Shown here one piece after another: positions 1 to 7,323 of a stretch of DNA of 26,558 bases. Numbering within the stretch: position 1 is the first letter of the stretch; every line of letters starts with the position of its first letter. The stretch is from an uncultured Oscillospiraceae bacterium (GTDB lineage: Bacteria > Bacillota > Clostridia > Oscillospirales > Acutalibacteraceae), in NCBI GenBank assembly GCA_900552115.1, contig URYP01000020.1, forward strand, positions 1 through 26,558. Direction: 5' to 3'. Both the position numbers and the translations under genes were made by a program. The notes below the pieces were generated by a model. That model was not told the origin of the DNA and ran no database searches. It saw nothing but the letters and a program-made list of their open reading frames with translations.

Positions 1-13
1 CAGGTTGGACTGG

Positions 14-1246
14 TCAGCCTGTGCATTTGCGTAGTAGTCGGCGTAGTCGAAGGTACGCCGCATCGAGCGTATCGCCCCGGGCGGTGACCCCCAGAACCCG
101 GCCGCCGTTTGTGACAAAAGCGCCGTCTTCTCGCCGTTTGGTGCCCGCATGGAACACACAGGCATCCCCCGCCGACTGGCCGCTTTCATCCAGGCCGGTA
201 ATAGGCAGCCCCTTGGGATACGCGCCCGGATAACCACCGGAAGCCATCACCACGCAGGCGCAGGCCTGATCGTCCCACTCAATCGTCAGCTCGCCGAGGC
301 GTTTTTCCCGCACCGCACAAAGGATATCGATAAAATCGGTTTTCAGCCGGGGCAGTATCACCTGGGTTTCCGGATCGCCGAATCGGCAGTTGTACTCGAT
401 CACCTTGGGGCCGTTCGGCGTGAGCATCAGCCCAAAGAACAGACAACCCTTAAACGGGCGCCCCTCCTCAGCCATCGCATCGATGGTAGGCTTGAAAATA
501 TGCTCCATACAGTAGGCGGCGTCCTCCGCCGTATAATACGGATTGGGGCTGATGGTGCCCATACCGCCGGTATTCAGGCCCTGATCGCCGTCAAAGGCGC
601 GCTTGTGATCCTTGGCGGAAACCATCGGGCAGATGGTTTCGCCGTCGGTAAACGCCAACACCGACACTTCCGGGCCGGTGAGGAATTCTTCCACCACCAC
701 CCGGCTGCCGGACGCACCGAATACTTTGTCTTCCATAATCTCTTTGACCGCCTGCCGCGCATCCTCATAGGTATCGCACAGCAACACGCCCTTACCCAGC
801 GCCAGGCCGTCCGCCTTAACAACCGCCGGATAGCGATTCTGCTCCCGGATATAACGCAGCGCGGCCTGCGGATCGTCGAACACTTCGTATGCCGCCGTGG
901 GGATGCCGTACTTTTTCATCAGATCCTTGGAAAAGACCTTGCTCCCCTCCAGAATCGCGGCATTGGCGCGCGGACCGAATGCCGCGATGCCTTCCGCTTC
1001 CAGCGCATCGACCATACCCGCCACCAGCGGGTCGTCGGGAGCGACAAACACCATGTCCACCCCCAGCGTTTTCGCCAGCGCCGTGACGCCTTCGATATCG
1101 GTCGCCGCCACGTCAAAGCATTGCGCGTCGCAGGCAATACCGCCGTTTCCCGGCGTGCAATAGAGCTTACCGCAGCGGGGGCTTTCTTTCAGTTTGCGAA
1201 TGATCGCATGTTCCCGGCCGCCGCCGCCTACCACCAGAATGTCCAT
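14..1246 (-). CDS. purD: Phosphoribosylamine-glycine ligase (GARS)
   Basis: Second step of de novo purine synthesis: joins phosphoribosylamine and glycine with ATP to give GAR, in the cytoplasm. The 410-aa product is full family length. It opens with the glycine-rich N-terminal segment VVGGGGREHAI, has the ATP-grasp core (VVKADGLALGKGV near residue 145, GPEVSVLAFTDG, GLNTGGMGTISPNPYY) and the C-terminal metal/ATP part VIEYNCRFGDPETQ. The ATG at 1246 follows a GGAG Shine-Dalgarno. It is the last visible gene of the minus-strand pur operon, starting 21 nt after the AICAR transformylase stop. The stop lies at the very edge of the window, so anything downstream is unseen. Recognition is firm. Confidence 0.97.
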   Translation of the reverse strand: MDILVVGGGGREHAIIRKLKESPRCGKLYCTPGNGGIACDAQCFDVAATDIEGVTALAKTLGVDMVFVAPDDPLVAGMVDALEAEGIAAFGPRANAAILEGSKVFSKDLMKKYGIPTAAYEVFDDPQAALRYIREQNRYPAVVKADGLALGKGVLLCDTYEDARQAVKEIMEDKVFGASGSRVVVEEFLTGPEVSVLAFTDGETICPMVSAKDHKRAFDGDQGLNTGGMGTISPNPYYTAEDAAYCMEHIFKPTIDAMAEEGRPFKGCLFFGLMLTPNGPKVIEYNCRFGDPETQVILPRLKTDFIDILCAVREKRLGELTIEWDDQACACVVMASGGYPGAYPKGLPITGLDESGQSAGDACVFHAGTKRREDGAFVTNGGRVLGVTARGDTLDAAYLRLRRLLRKCTG

Positions 1247-1267
1247 AGCCGTCTCCTTATATCCCCA

Positions 1268-2446
1268 TTAATGATGGAACAGCCGCAGGCCGGTAAAGGC
1301 CATGGCCATGCCGTATTTGTTGCAGGTGTCAATCACGTTGTCGTCCCGGATGGAACCGCCCGGCTCAGCAATATACGTCACGCCGGATCTGTGCGCCCGT
1401 TCAATGTTGTCGCCAAAAGGGAAGAACGCGTCGGAGCCGAGGGACACGCCGGTAAGCGTATCCAGCCAGGCACGTTTTTCTTCACGGGTGAGCGGCTGGG
1501 GGCGGGTGGTGAAAAACTGCGGCCATACATCGTCGCCCAAAACGTCCATGTAGTCGTCGGATACATACACATCAATGGTGTTGTCCCGGTCCGGACGGCG
1601 GATGCCCTCCTTGAAAGGCAGGGCCAGCACCTTCGGATGCTGGCGAAGATACCAGACGTCGACCTTGTTGCCGGCCAGCCGTGTGCAGTGCACCCGGCTC
1701 TGCTGGCCGGCGCCCACGCCGATAGCCTGCCCATCCTTGGCATAGCAAACGGAATTCGACTGGGTATATTTCAAGGTTATCAGTGAAATCAGCAGGTCAC
1801 GTTTCGCGTCCTCCGGAATCTCCCGGTTTTCCGTCACCACATTTTCCAGCAGCTCCGGCCCGACCCTGACTTCGTTGCGGCCCTGTTCAAAGGTAATGCC
1901 GAATACATCTTTGTGCTCAACCGCCGCGGGAACATAGGAAGGGTCGATCTGCACCACATTATACCCGCCCTTGCGCTTTTTGCGCAAAATGTCCAGCGCT
2001 TCATCGGTGTATCCTGGCGCGATCACGCCGTCGGACACTTCCCGCGCCAGCAGTGCCGCCGTCTGCTTATCGCAAATCTCAGACAGCGCCGCCCAGTCGC
2101 CATAGGACGACATCCGGTCCGCGCCCCGCGCCCGCGCATAGGCGCTGGCGATGGGGGACAGCTCCATATCGTCCACAAAGTAGATGCGTTTCAGGGTATC
2201 GCTCAGTTCCACCGCCACGGCGGCTCCTGCCGGGCTGACGTGTTTAAAGGATGCCGCGGCCGGCAGTCCGGTCGCCTCTTTCAGCTCTTTCACAAGCTGC
2301 CAGCTATTAAACGCATCGAGAAAATTGATATAGCCGGGCCGGCCATTCAAAACCTTGATCGGCAGTTCCCCGCCGTCCTTCATAAAGATCGCGGAGGGGG
2401 TTTGGTTGGGGTTACAGCCATATTTCAGGCTCAGCTTGTCCGCCAT
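1268..2446 (-). CDS. purH: Stand-alone AICAR transformylase (PurH C-terminal domain only)
   Basis: Formylates AICAR to FAICAR with 10-formyl-THF. Ordinary PurH is ~510 aa with an N-terminal IMP cyclohydrolase domain. This protein is only 392 aa and begins directly in the transformylase domain (LKYGCNPNQTPSAIF). The catalytic Lys-His pair is present in SFKHVSPAGAA near residue 68, and the C-terminal nucleotide-site signature is seen in SLGSDAFFPFGDN and EPGGSIRDD. There is no MGS-like cyclohydrolase domain. The missing activity is supplied by the purO gene immediately upstream, 17 nt away. I chose the ATG at 2446. A GTG at 2458 would add four residues but overlaps the Shine-Dalgarno. Confidence in the domain call is high; the symbol purH is used in the narrow sense. 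Confidence 0.93.
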   Translation of the reverse strand: MADKLSLKYGCNPNQTPSAIFMKDGGELPIKVLNGRPGYINFLDAFNSWQLVKELKEATGLPAAASFKHVSPAGAAVAVELSDTLKRIYFVDDMELSPIASAYARARGADRMSSYGDWAALSEICDKQTAALLAREVSDGVIAPGYTDEALDILRKKRKGGYNVVQIDPSYVPAAVEHKDVFGITFEQGRNEVRVGPELLENVVTENREIPEDAKRDLLISLITLKYTQSNSVCYAKDGQAIGVGAGQQSRVHCTRLAGNKVDVWYLRQHPKVLALPFKEGIRRPDRDNTIDVYVSDDYMDVLGDDVWPQFFTTRPQPLTREEKRAWLDTLTGVSLGSDAFFPFGDNIERAHRSGVTYIAEPGGSIRDDNVIDTCNKYGMAMAFTGLRLFHH

Positions 2447-2463
2447 GTCCAGGGCCACCTTTC

Positions 2464-3171
2464 TTATTGATGTTTATTGATAATACGGGTTTCGGTTTTG
2501 CCGGTTGGGATATGCAGGAACCGCACGAACAGGGAAACCTTATTCTGCTCGTCCAGGCTGTCCCACACCTGCCGCGTAAACGCGTCGATGTCACCCTCGA
2601 TAGCCACAGGGGCCGGTTCTCCCTCGAAGGACGGCAGCGGGTCGCCATCTTTCTGATAGGTATGGATAAAGTGGCCCTGTCCTGCCTGAGGAGCGGTATA
2701 ATCAAAGAAATAACGGCGGGTTTCCTCCGGATTACCGTCCGCCGATTTCAGGATAGACAACTGGTAATCCCCGGTCCGGTTGTTGACCACGCCGGATATA
2801 CGGGGGGTATAATTGGGGGCATCCGGTTCAAAGGTACGGCTGCGCAGGGCGTCCTCCACGGTCTTGCCGGCGGCAAGCGCCTCATAGATGGTATCCGTCT
2901 GATCCCCGTTGGTAACAATGGTAGTTTCTCCCACCACCCGCACCGGCGCATAAATAATCAGCGACGGGTCGGTCATTTTGCTCTCGTCAAACGCTTTGGT
3001 CTTGATGCCGTCCCCGTCCGTGACAAACACACGGTTGCGGCTGTTTTCGCTGCGTCCCATAATAAAGTAGGCCATCACAGCGGTATCGCCGTCCGGATGT
3101 CTGCCCAGCACGATACCCCGTCCGGGATAGGACGTGGCCGATAATTCTTTGGAAAGCTCCTTACATTTCAT
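2464..3171 (-). CDS. purO: PurO-type IMP cyclohydrolase
   Basis: Closes FAICAR to IMP, the last step of the pathway. The 235-aa protein matches the archaeal-type IMP cyclohydrolase family (PurO), not the PurH N-terminal domain: N-terminal YPGRGIVLGRHPDGDTAVMAYFIMGRSENSRNRVF, then SLIIYAPVRV, TNGDQTDTI, PNYTPRISGVV and QAGQGHFIHTYQKDGDPLPSFEGEP. It lies between purN and the truncated purH on the same strand, with gaps of about 15 nt, which fits a two-protein replacement of bifunctional PurH. The start ATG follows an AGGA site. PurO was first described in Archaea; bacterial homologues beside a lone AICARFT are known in Clostridia, so this is uncommon rather than new. Confidence 0.9.
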   Translation of the reverse strand: MKCKELSKELSATSYPGRGIVLGRHPDGDTAVMAYFIMGRSENSRNRVFVTDGDGIKTKAFDESKMTDPSLIIYAPVRVVGETTIVTNGDQTDTIYEALAAGKTVEDALRSRTFEPDAPNYTPRISGVVNNRTGDYQLSILKSADGNPEETRRYFFDYTAPQAGQGHFIHTYQKDGDPLPSFEGEPAPVAIEGDIDAFTRQVWDSLDEQNKVSLFVRFLHIPTGKTETRIINKHQ

Positions 3172-3185
3172 AATTCCTGTCCCCT

Positions 3186-3812
3186 TTACTCCTCAATGAT
3201 AGCGCGGCGGCCTTCCACCCGGATGCTCCCCGCACAGAACAGCGCCACCGCTTCGGGCAAAAGCTGCCACTCGGCCTGCTCCATGACCCGTTTCTGCAGA
3301 CTGTCCGGCGTATCGCCTTCCAGAACCGGCACGGCTTTTTGCAAAATGATTGCACCGCCGTCCGGAACCTCGTTGACAAAATGCACCGTGGCGCCGGTCA
3401 GCTTCACGCCATAGGCGAGCGCCGCTTCATGCACCTTCAGTCCATAATATCCCTTCCCGCAGAAAGAGGGGATCAGGGCTGGATGAACATTGATGATGCG
3501 GTTGCTGTAACGGGCCACGACCTCAGGCCCTAAAATGCTCAAAAAGCCCGCCAGCACCACCAGATCGGCGGACGCGGCGTCCAGCTCCGCCAGCAGCGCG
3601 GCGTCAAAGGACGCCGCGTCCGCATAAGCTTTGCGTTCCACCACGGCAGTGGTTATACCGGCGTTTGCCGCGCGCTCCAGCGCATAGACGCCCGGACGAG
3701 AGGCGATGACCCGGACGATCCGTCCCTCCGGGAACCGGCCGGCCACCTGCGCATCGATCAGCGCCTGCAGATTGGTGCCTCCGCCAGACACCAGTACGGC
3801 TATGTTTACCAT
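3186..3812 (-). CDS. purN: Phosphoribosylglycinamide formyltransferase (GART)
   Basis: Transfers a formyl group from 10-formyl-THF to GAR. The 208-aa protein has the N-terminal GAR-binding loop VLVSGGGTNLQALI. The catalytic block NRIINVHPALIPSF carries the Asn and His, and VPDGGAIILQ carries the catalytic Asp. Its ATG at 3812 lies inside the end of purM (the stop TAA shares the same bases), a 7-nt overlap that implies translational coupling. Length and motifs are normal for folate-dependent PurN. Confidence 0.96.
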   Translation of the reverse strand: MVNIAVLVSGGGTNLQALIDAQVAGRFPEGRIVRVIASRPGVYALERAANAGITTAVVERKAYADAASFDAALLAELDAASADLVVLAGFLSILGPEVVARYSNRIINVHPALIPSFCGKGYYGLKVHEAALAYGVKLTGATVHFVNEVPDGGAIILQKAVPVLEGDTPDSLQKRVMEQAEWQLLPEAVALFCAGSIRVEGRRAIIEE

Positions 3813-4840
3813 AGCTCTACGTCCCTTTCGCCGGCCTTCACTTCACCCAGAATTACGGCCGACTCACCGGCCGCGTTCAGTACCCGCACGGCTTCGTCCG
3901 CCTGGTCGGATGCCACGGCGATGCACAGGCCGGTGCCCATGTTGAAGGTGTTGAACATATCCCTCTCCGGAATGTTTCCCACCTTCTGCATCAGGTTGAA
4001 AATCGGCAGCACCGGAACCCTGGCCTTCTCAATCACCGCTTTGACACCCTGCGGCAGCATACGCGGAATATTCTCGTAGTACCCGCCGCCGGTTATATGG
4101 GATATACCGTGCACCTTCACGGACTTCATCAGCTCCAGCAGGGGCTTGACATAGATTTTGGTCGGCGTCAGTAGGGTTTCGCCCAATGTTCCGCCCAGTT
4201 CGTCATAGTGGACGGACAGGTTTTTTTCCGATACGTCGAACAGCTTGCGCACCAGCGAAAAACCGTTGGAATGTACGCCGCTCGAGGCTACACCGATCAG
4301 CGCATCGCCAGGTTTCACATTTTTGGAATCCACAATCTGGTCGTAATCGGCCATACCCACGCAGAAGCCCGCCAGATCGTATTCGTCCTCTGGATAAAAG
4401 CCCGGCATTTCGGCGGTTTCACCGCCGATCAAGGCGCAGCCGGCCTGCACGCAGCCTTCCGCCACACCGGAAACGATCGCCGCGATTTTCTCGGGAACAT
4501 TTTTGCCGCAGGCGATGTAGTCGAGGAAAAACAGCGGCTGCGCACCCGAGCAGGCCACATCGTTGGCGCACATGGCCACACAGTCAATGCCCACCGTATC
4601 GTGCCGATCCAGCAAAAATGCAATTTTCAGCTTGGTGCCCACGCCGTCGGTGCCAGAGATCAGCACCGGACGCTTCATTCCCTCGAGATTCGGTTCAAAC
4701 AAACCACCGAAGCCGCCGATTCCGGACAATACGCCGGGGACGGCGGTACGCGCCACATGGGCTTTCATCAATTCCACAGCTTTGTAGCCGGCGGTGACAT
4801 CGACGCCGGCCGCCGCGTAAGAGTCGCTTACACTTTTCAT
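3806..4840 (-). CDS. purM: Phosphoribosylformylglycinamidine cyclo-ligase (AIRS)
   Basis: ATP-dependent closure of FGAM to AIR. 344 aa, normal length. Visible signatures: GVDVTAGYKAVELMK at the N-terminus, the ATP-binding GTDGVGTKLKIAF, CANDVACSGAQPLFFLDYIACGK, GGETAEMPGFY, and HITGGGYYENIPRMLP in the C-terminal half. An AGGA site precedes the ATG. It overlaps purN downstream. Upstream there is a 177-nt gap to purC containing two hairpins, where many Firmicutes carry purF. Confidence 0.97.
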   Translation of the reverse strand: MKSVSDSYAAAGVDVTAGYKAVELMKAHVARTAVPGVLSGIGGFGGLFEPNLEGMKRPVLISGTDGVGTKLKIAFLLDRHDTVGIDCVAMCANDVACSGAQPLFFLDYIACGKNVPEKIAAIVSGVAEGCVQAGCALIGGETAEMPGFYPEDEYDLAGFCVGMADYDQIVDSKNVKPGDALIGVASSGVHSNGFSLVRKLFDVSEKNLSVHYDELGGTLGETLLTPTKIYVKPLLELMKSVKVHGISHITGGGYYENIPRMLPQGVKAVIEKARVPVLPIFNLMQKVGNIPERDMFNTFNMGTGLCIAVASDQADEAVRVLNAAGESAVILGEVKAGERDVELW

Positions 4841-4878
4841 AATCGCGATATCCTTTCTGCATAGGGATGTCGTTTACG

Positions 4879-4945
4879 AAGCGGCTTTATACCGCTTTAA
4901 ATACACGGTCAAACCGTTCCCCGCCTTACGGCAGGGAACGGTTTT
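4879..4945 (-). other. Two hairpins in the purC-purM gap
   Basis: Between purC and purM are two inverted repeats: AAGCGG/CCGCTT around 4880-4898 and a longer one with 11-nt arms, AAACCGTTCCC at 4912-4922 and GGGAACGGTTT at 4935-4945. Neither has a long T-run on the minus strand, so complete termination is unlikely. They may lower downstream expression, stabilise or process the mRNA, or act as weak terminators. No gene is seen in the 177-nt gap. Confidence 0.6.
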
Positions 4946-5017
4946 ATGTCCCGAATGATTGCGTGCCGTTCCGCGATGACCGCCATTCTTTCAATGGCAC
5001 CAACCACAGGGAGGAGA

Positions 5018-5728
5018 CTATTCACCCATTAAGCGGTGCAGAATCTCCTGGTAGGCTTCGACCTCGCCCCCCATGTTGCGGCGGAAACGGTCTTTATCCA
5101 GCTTCTCATGGGTTTTGACATCCCAGAAGCGGCAGGTATCCGGAGAAATTTCATCCGCCAGCACAATGGTGCCGTCCGACAGTTTGCCAAACTCCAGCTT
5201 AAAGTCTACCAGCTCGATATCCAGCGTCAGCAGGTATTTTTTCAGCACCTCGTTGACCTTGAAGGCATAGGCGGCAATGGTATCCAGTTCTTCACGGGTT
5301 GCCAAGCCCAGCGCCAGGATGTGATAATCGTTGATCAGCGGATCGCCCAGGTCGTCGTCCTTGTAGCTATACTCAAGCGACGGCTGTTTCAGGACCGTAC
5401 CCTCTTCCACGCCGAAGCGCTTGGAGAAAGACCCGGCCGCGATATTGCGGATGATAACCTCCAGAGGAACGATGGTGACTTTTTTAACAATGGTTTCCCG
5501 GTCGGAGATTTCCTCTACCAGATGGGTGGGGACGCCTTCCTTTTCCAGCATCTTCATCAAGTGGTTGGTTACCCGGTTATTGATGACGCCCTTGCCTGTG
5601 ATCGTTCCCTTTTTCTCACCGTTAAAGGCGGTGGCATCGTCCTTGTAATCCACGATATAGCATTCGGGATCGTCGGTTTTGAACACCTTTTTGGCTTTGC
5701 CCTCATAGAGCTGTTCCAGCTTTTTCAT
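5018..5728 (-). CDS. purC: SAICAR synthetase
   Basis: Condenses CAIR with aspartate to SAICAR. The 236-aa protein has the classic start KKLEQLYEGKAKKVF, then DDATAFNGEKKG, the substrate-loop VIIRNIAAGSFSKRFG and the C-terminal block LADEISPDTCRFWD. Length is typical of the short bacterial PurC. It has an AAAGGAG-type Shine-Dalgarno and lies 41 nt after purE. Confidence 0.97.
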   Translation of the reverse strand: MKKLEQLYEGKAKKVFKTDDPECYIVDYKDDATAFNGEKKGTITGKGVINNRVTNHLMKMLEKEGVPTHLVEEISDRETIVKKVTIVPLEVIIRNIAAGSFSKRFGVEEGTVLKQPSLEYSYKDDDLGDPLINDYHILALGLATREELDTIAAYAFKVNEVLKKYLLTLDIELVDFKLEFGKLSDGTIVLADEISPDTCRFWDVKTHEKLDKDRFRRNMGGEVEAYQEILHRLMGE

Positions 5729-5769
5729 AACAGTCGTCTCCTTTATAATAAATCAAAACATACCGTTTA

Positions 5770-6267
5770 TCAGCCGATCGACTGAGCGAGTTTGCGATCC
5801 TTTTCCTCCACCGCGGCGGCCATGCTTTTTTTCATGCCGGACAGCTTGTCCGCCAGCTCCGTATTGGACAGCGCCAACATCTGGGCCGCCAAAATCGCCG
5901 CGTTTTCCGCACCGTCGATGGCCACCGTCGCCACCGGGATACCGGAAGGCATCTGCACTGTCGCCAGCAGGGCGTCCAGCCCATCCAGCGTAGAGGATTT
6001 GATTGGGATACCGATTACCGGCAGGATGGTATGCGCGGCCAGGACCCCCGCCAAATGCGCGGCTTTACCCGCCGCGGCAATGATAACGCCGAATCCATTG
6101 TCCGCCGCCGCTCCGGCGAATGCCGCCGCGCGCTCCGGGGTGCGGTGTGCCGACATGACGTGCGCCTCCACCGGAATGCCGAACGAACGCAGTTTATCGA
6201 TGGCTTTCTGCACCACCGGCAGGTCGCTGTCGCTGCCCATGATGACCGCTGCTTTTTTCATTTCCAT
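5770..6267 (-). CDS. purE: N5-carboxyaminoimidazole ribonucleotide mutase (class I PurE)
   Basis: Converts N5-CAIR to CAIR. 165 aa with GSDSDLPVV, the active-site MSAHRTPERA and AAAGKAAHLAG, which are class I signatures; class I enzymes normally depend on PurK, and no purK is in view. The ATG at 6267 is 11 nt from GGAG. A nearer ATG is out of frame and an in-frame ATG two codons later would sit too far away. This is the first gene of the operon and follows a leader with an intrinsic terminator. Confidence 0.95.
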   Translation of the reverse strand: MEMKKAAVIMGSDSDLPVVQKAIDKLRSFGIPVEAHVMSAHRTPERAAAFAGAAADNGFGVIIAAAGKAAHLAGVLAAHTILPVIGIPIKSSTLDGLDALLATVQMPSGIPVATVAIDGAENAAILAAQMLALSNTELADKLSGMKKSMAAAVEEKDRKLAQSIG

Positions 6268-6455
6268 GTTCCATACCGCTCCTTTTTGTTCATCAAAATG
6301 AAAAAGGCCATGGCGCTAAGGCGCACCACGGCCTATCTGTTTTTGAAAATGCCCGCACGAAAGCTGACGGAGGATGTAAAAAAACGTGTCCACCCGCTGC
6401 GATCATACCGGCTCATCCGTGTTCAACCTCCCCTTGGGATTTTACGGAAAATATA
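6268..6455 (-). promoter_or_regulatory. purE leader: pur operon leader, candidate attenuator or riboswitch
   Basis: About 190 nt of untranslated RNA are predicted between the promoter at 6461-6489 and purE, ending in a strong terminator hairpin. The segment 6330-6455 can form competing helices (for example GGATG with CATCC, CACG with CGTG, CCGT with ACGG). That layout, a structured aptamer-like part followed by a terminator just before the first pur gene, is what a riboswitch or protein-dependent attenuator looks like. I looked for the cores of the guanine, ZTP (pfl), THF and PRPP classes and did not find a convincing match. The remaining 6490-6593 up to ktrA holds nothing I recognise. Confidence 0.55.
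6301..6333 (-). terminator. Intrinsic terminator in the pur leader
   Basis: On the minus strand GGCCGTGGTGCG pairs with CGCCATGGCC (one bulged T) around a short loop and is followed at once by five T. It ends ~34 nt before the purE start, so read-through must be permitted for the operon to be expressed. Confidence 0.85.
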
Positions 6456-6460
6456 CTTTT

Positions 6461-6489
6461 ATTTTATTGCAAACCGCCGTCGATTGCAA
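6461..6489 (-). promoter_or_regulatory. Sigma-A promoter of the pur operon
   Basis: Minus-strand -35 TTGCAA (6484-6489), 17-bp spacer, -10 TAAAAT (6461-6466). A second TTGCAA directly precedes the -10. Predicted start near 6455. Confidence 0.6.
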
Positions 6490-6593
6490 GGGGAAAAGCG
6501 GGAATCGGGTATTTTTAGCGGATTTGGTAGGAATGTTCCATGTGAAACCCCATATTTTGTATAGAATCCCCTTCTCCTACCGTTGGACAAGGA

Positions 6594-7247
6594 TCAGTGG
6601 CGGGACAACCGGCTGATTTTGCCCAAATCCTGGTTGGTGCCCATCACAACCAGCAAATCGTCTGGCCGGATCACACTATCCGCTTGAGGCGATACCAGAA
6701 CGCCATGCGAGGCGCGGATGGCCAGCACATTGATGCCGTATTTATTACGCAGGTCATTCTGCAGCAGGGTTTTTCCCGTCCATTCCAGCGGAGCGCCGAT
6801 TTCCATGATGCTGTATTCTTCCGACAGTTCCATGTAGTCGATGATGTTTTCCGACCCCAGATTGCGGGCCAGGCGGGCGCCCATATCTTTTTCCGGTATG
6901 ATGACTCGGTCAGCGCCGATCCGCTTGAGGATTTCGGCATGCGCGTCGCTGATGGCCTGCGCCACGATATACTTCACACCGCGATCCTTAATGTTGATGG
7001 TGGCCAGACAGCTGACCTCCACATTTTTAATGCTCAGCACCACCGCGTCAAAATTGCGCAGCCCGAGGGCGTTGAGCGCATCGTCGTCCAGCACGTCGGC
7101 CTGTACCACATGGGTGACTTCACGGGCTACGTCGGCCACCTTTTCCGGGTTGACGTCCACGCCCATGACTTCAACGTCCAGCTTTTCCAGCGACTTGGCC
7201 ACGCTGATGCCAAAGCGGCTGAGCCCCAATACGGCAATCTGTTTCAT
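6594..7247 (-). CDS. ktrA: KtrA/TrkA-type RCK subunit of K+ uptake
   Basis: Cytoplasmic gating ring subunit for a Ktr/Trk potassium channel. 217 aa from the ATG at 7247, which has GAGG 8 nt upstream; a TTG two codons earlier is less likely. The RCK_N Rossmann domain opens with IAVLGLSRFGISVAKSL and has the acidic VMGVDVNPEKV that contacts the nucleotide ribose. A TrkA_C domain (about residues 135-215) ends in IRPDDLLVVMGTNQDL; in such proteins it binds c-di-AMP or other ligands. It follows ktrB by 76 nt, a gap that carries a long perfect palindrome. Confidence 0.93.
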   Translation of the reverse strand: MKQIAVLGLSRFGISVAKSLEKLDVEVMGVDVNPEKVADVAREVTHVVQADVLDDDALNALGLRNFDAVVLSIKNVEVSCLATINIKDRGVKYIVAQAISDAHAEILKRIGADRVIIPEKDMGARLARNLGSENIIDYMELSEEYSIMEIGAPLEWTGKTLLQNDLRNKYGINVLAIRASHGVLVSPQADSVIRPDDLLVVMGTNQDLGKISRLSRH

Positions 7248-7279
7248 CGTCAATTCCTCTTATCTCTTAAGTTATTCTA

Positions 7280-7303
7280 TTGGCCTGTATGCATACAGGC
7301 CAA
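7280..7303. repeat. 24-bp perfect palindrome between ktrB and ktrA
   Basis: Half-site TTGGCCTGTATG followed immediately by its exact complement, with no loop. There is no T-run, so it does not look like an intrinsic terminator. It could be a dimeric-protein operator or an mRNA hairpin that sets the ktrB:ktrA ratio. Confidence 0.8.
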
Positions 7304-7323
7304 CGGACAGTCGCCGGCGGAGA

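Noticed and set aside
149..1786. 545-codon open frame on the plus strand
   Set aside because: Lies antisense across purD and purH with no ribosome site and low-complexity His/Arg/Gly-rich translation; a by-product of GC-rich codon use in the real genes.
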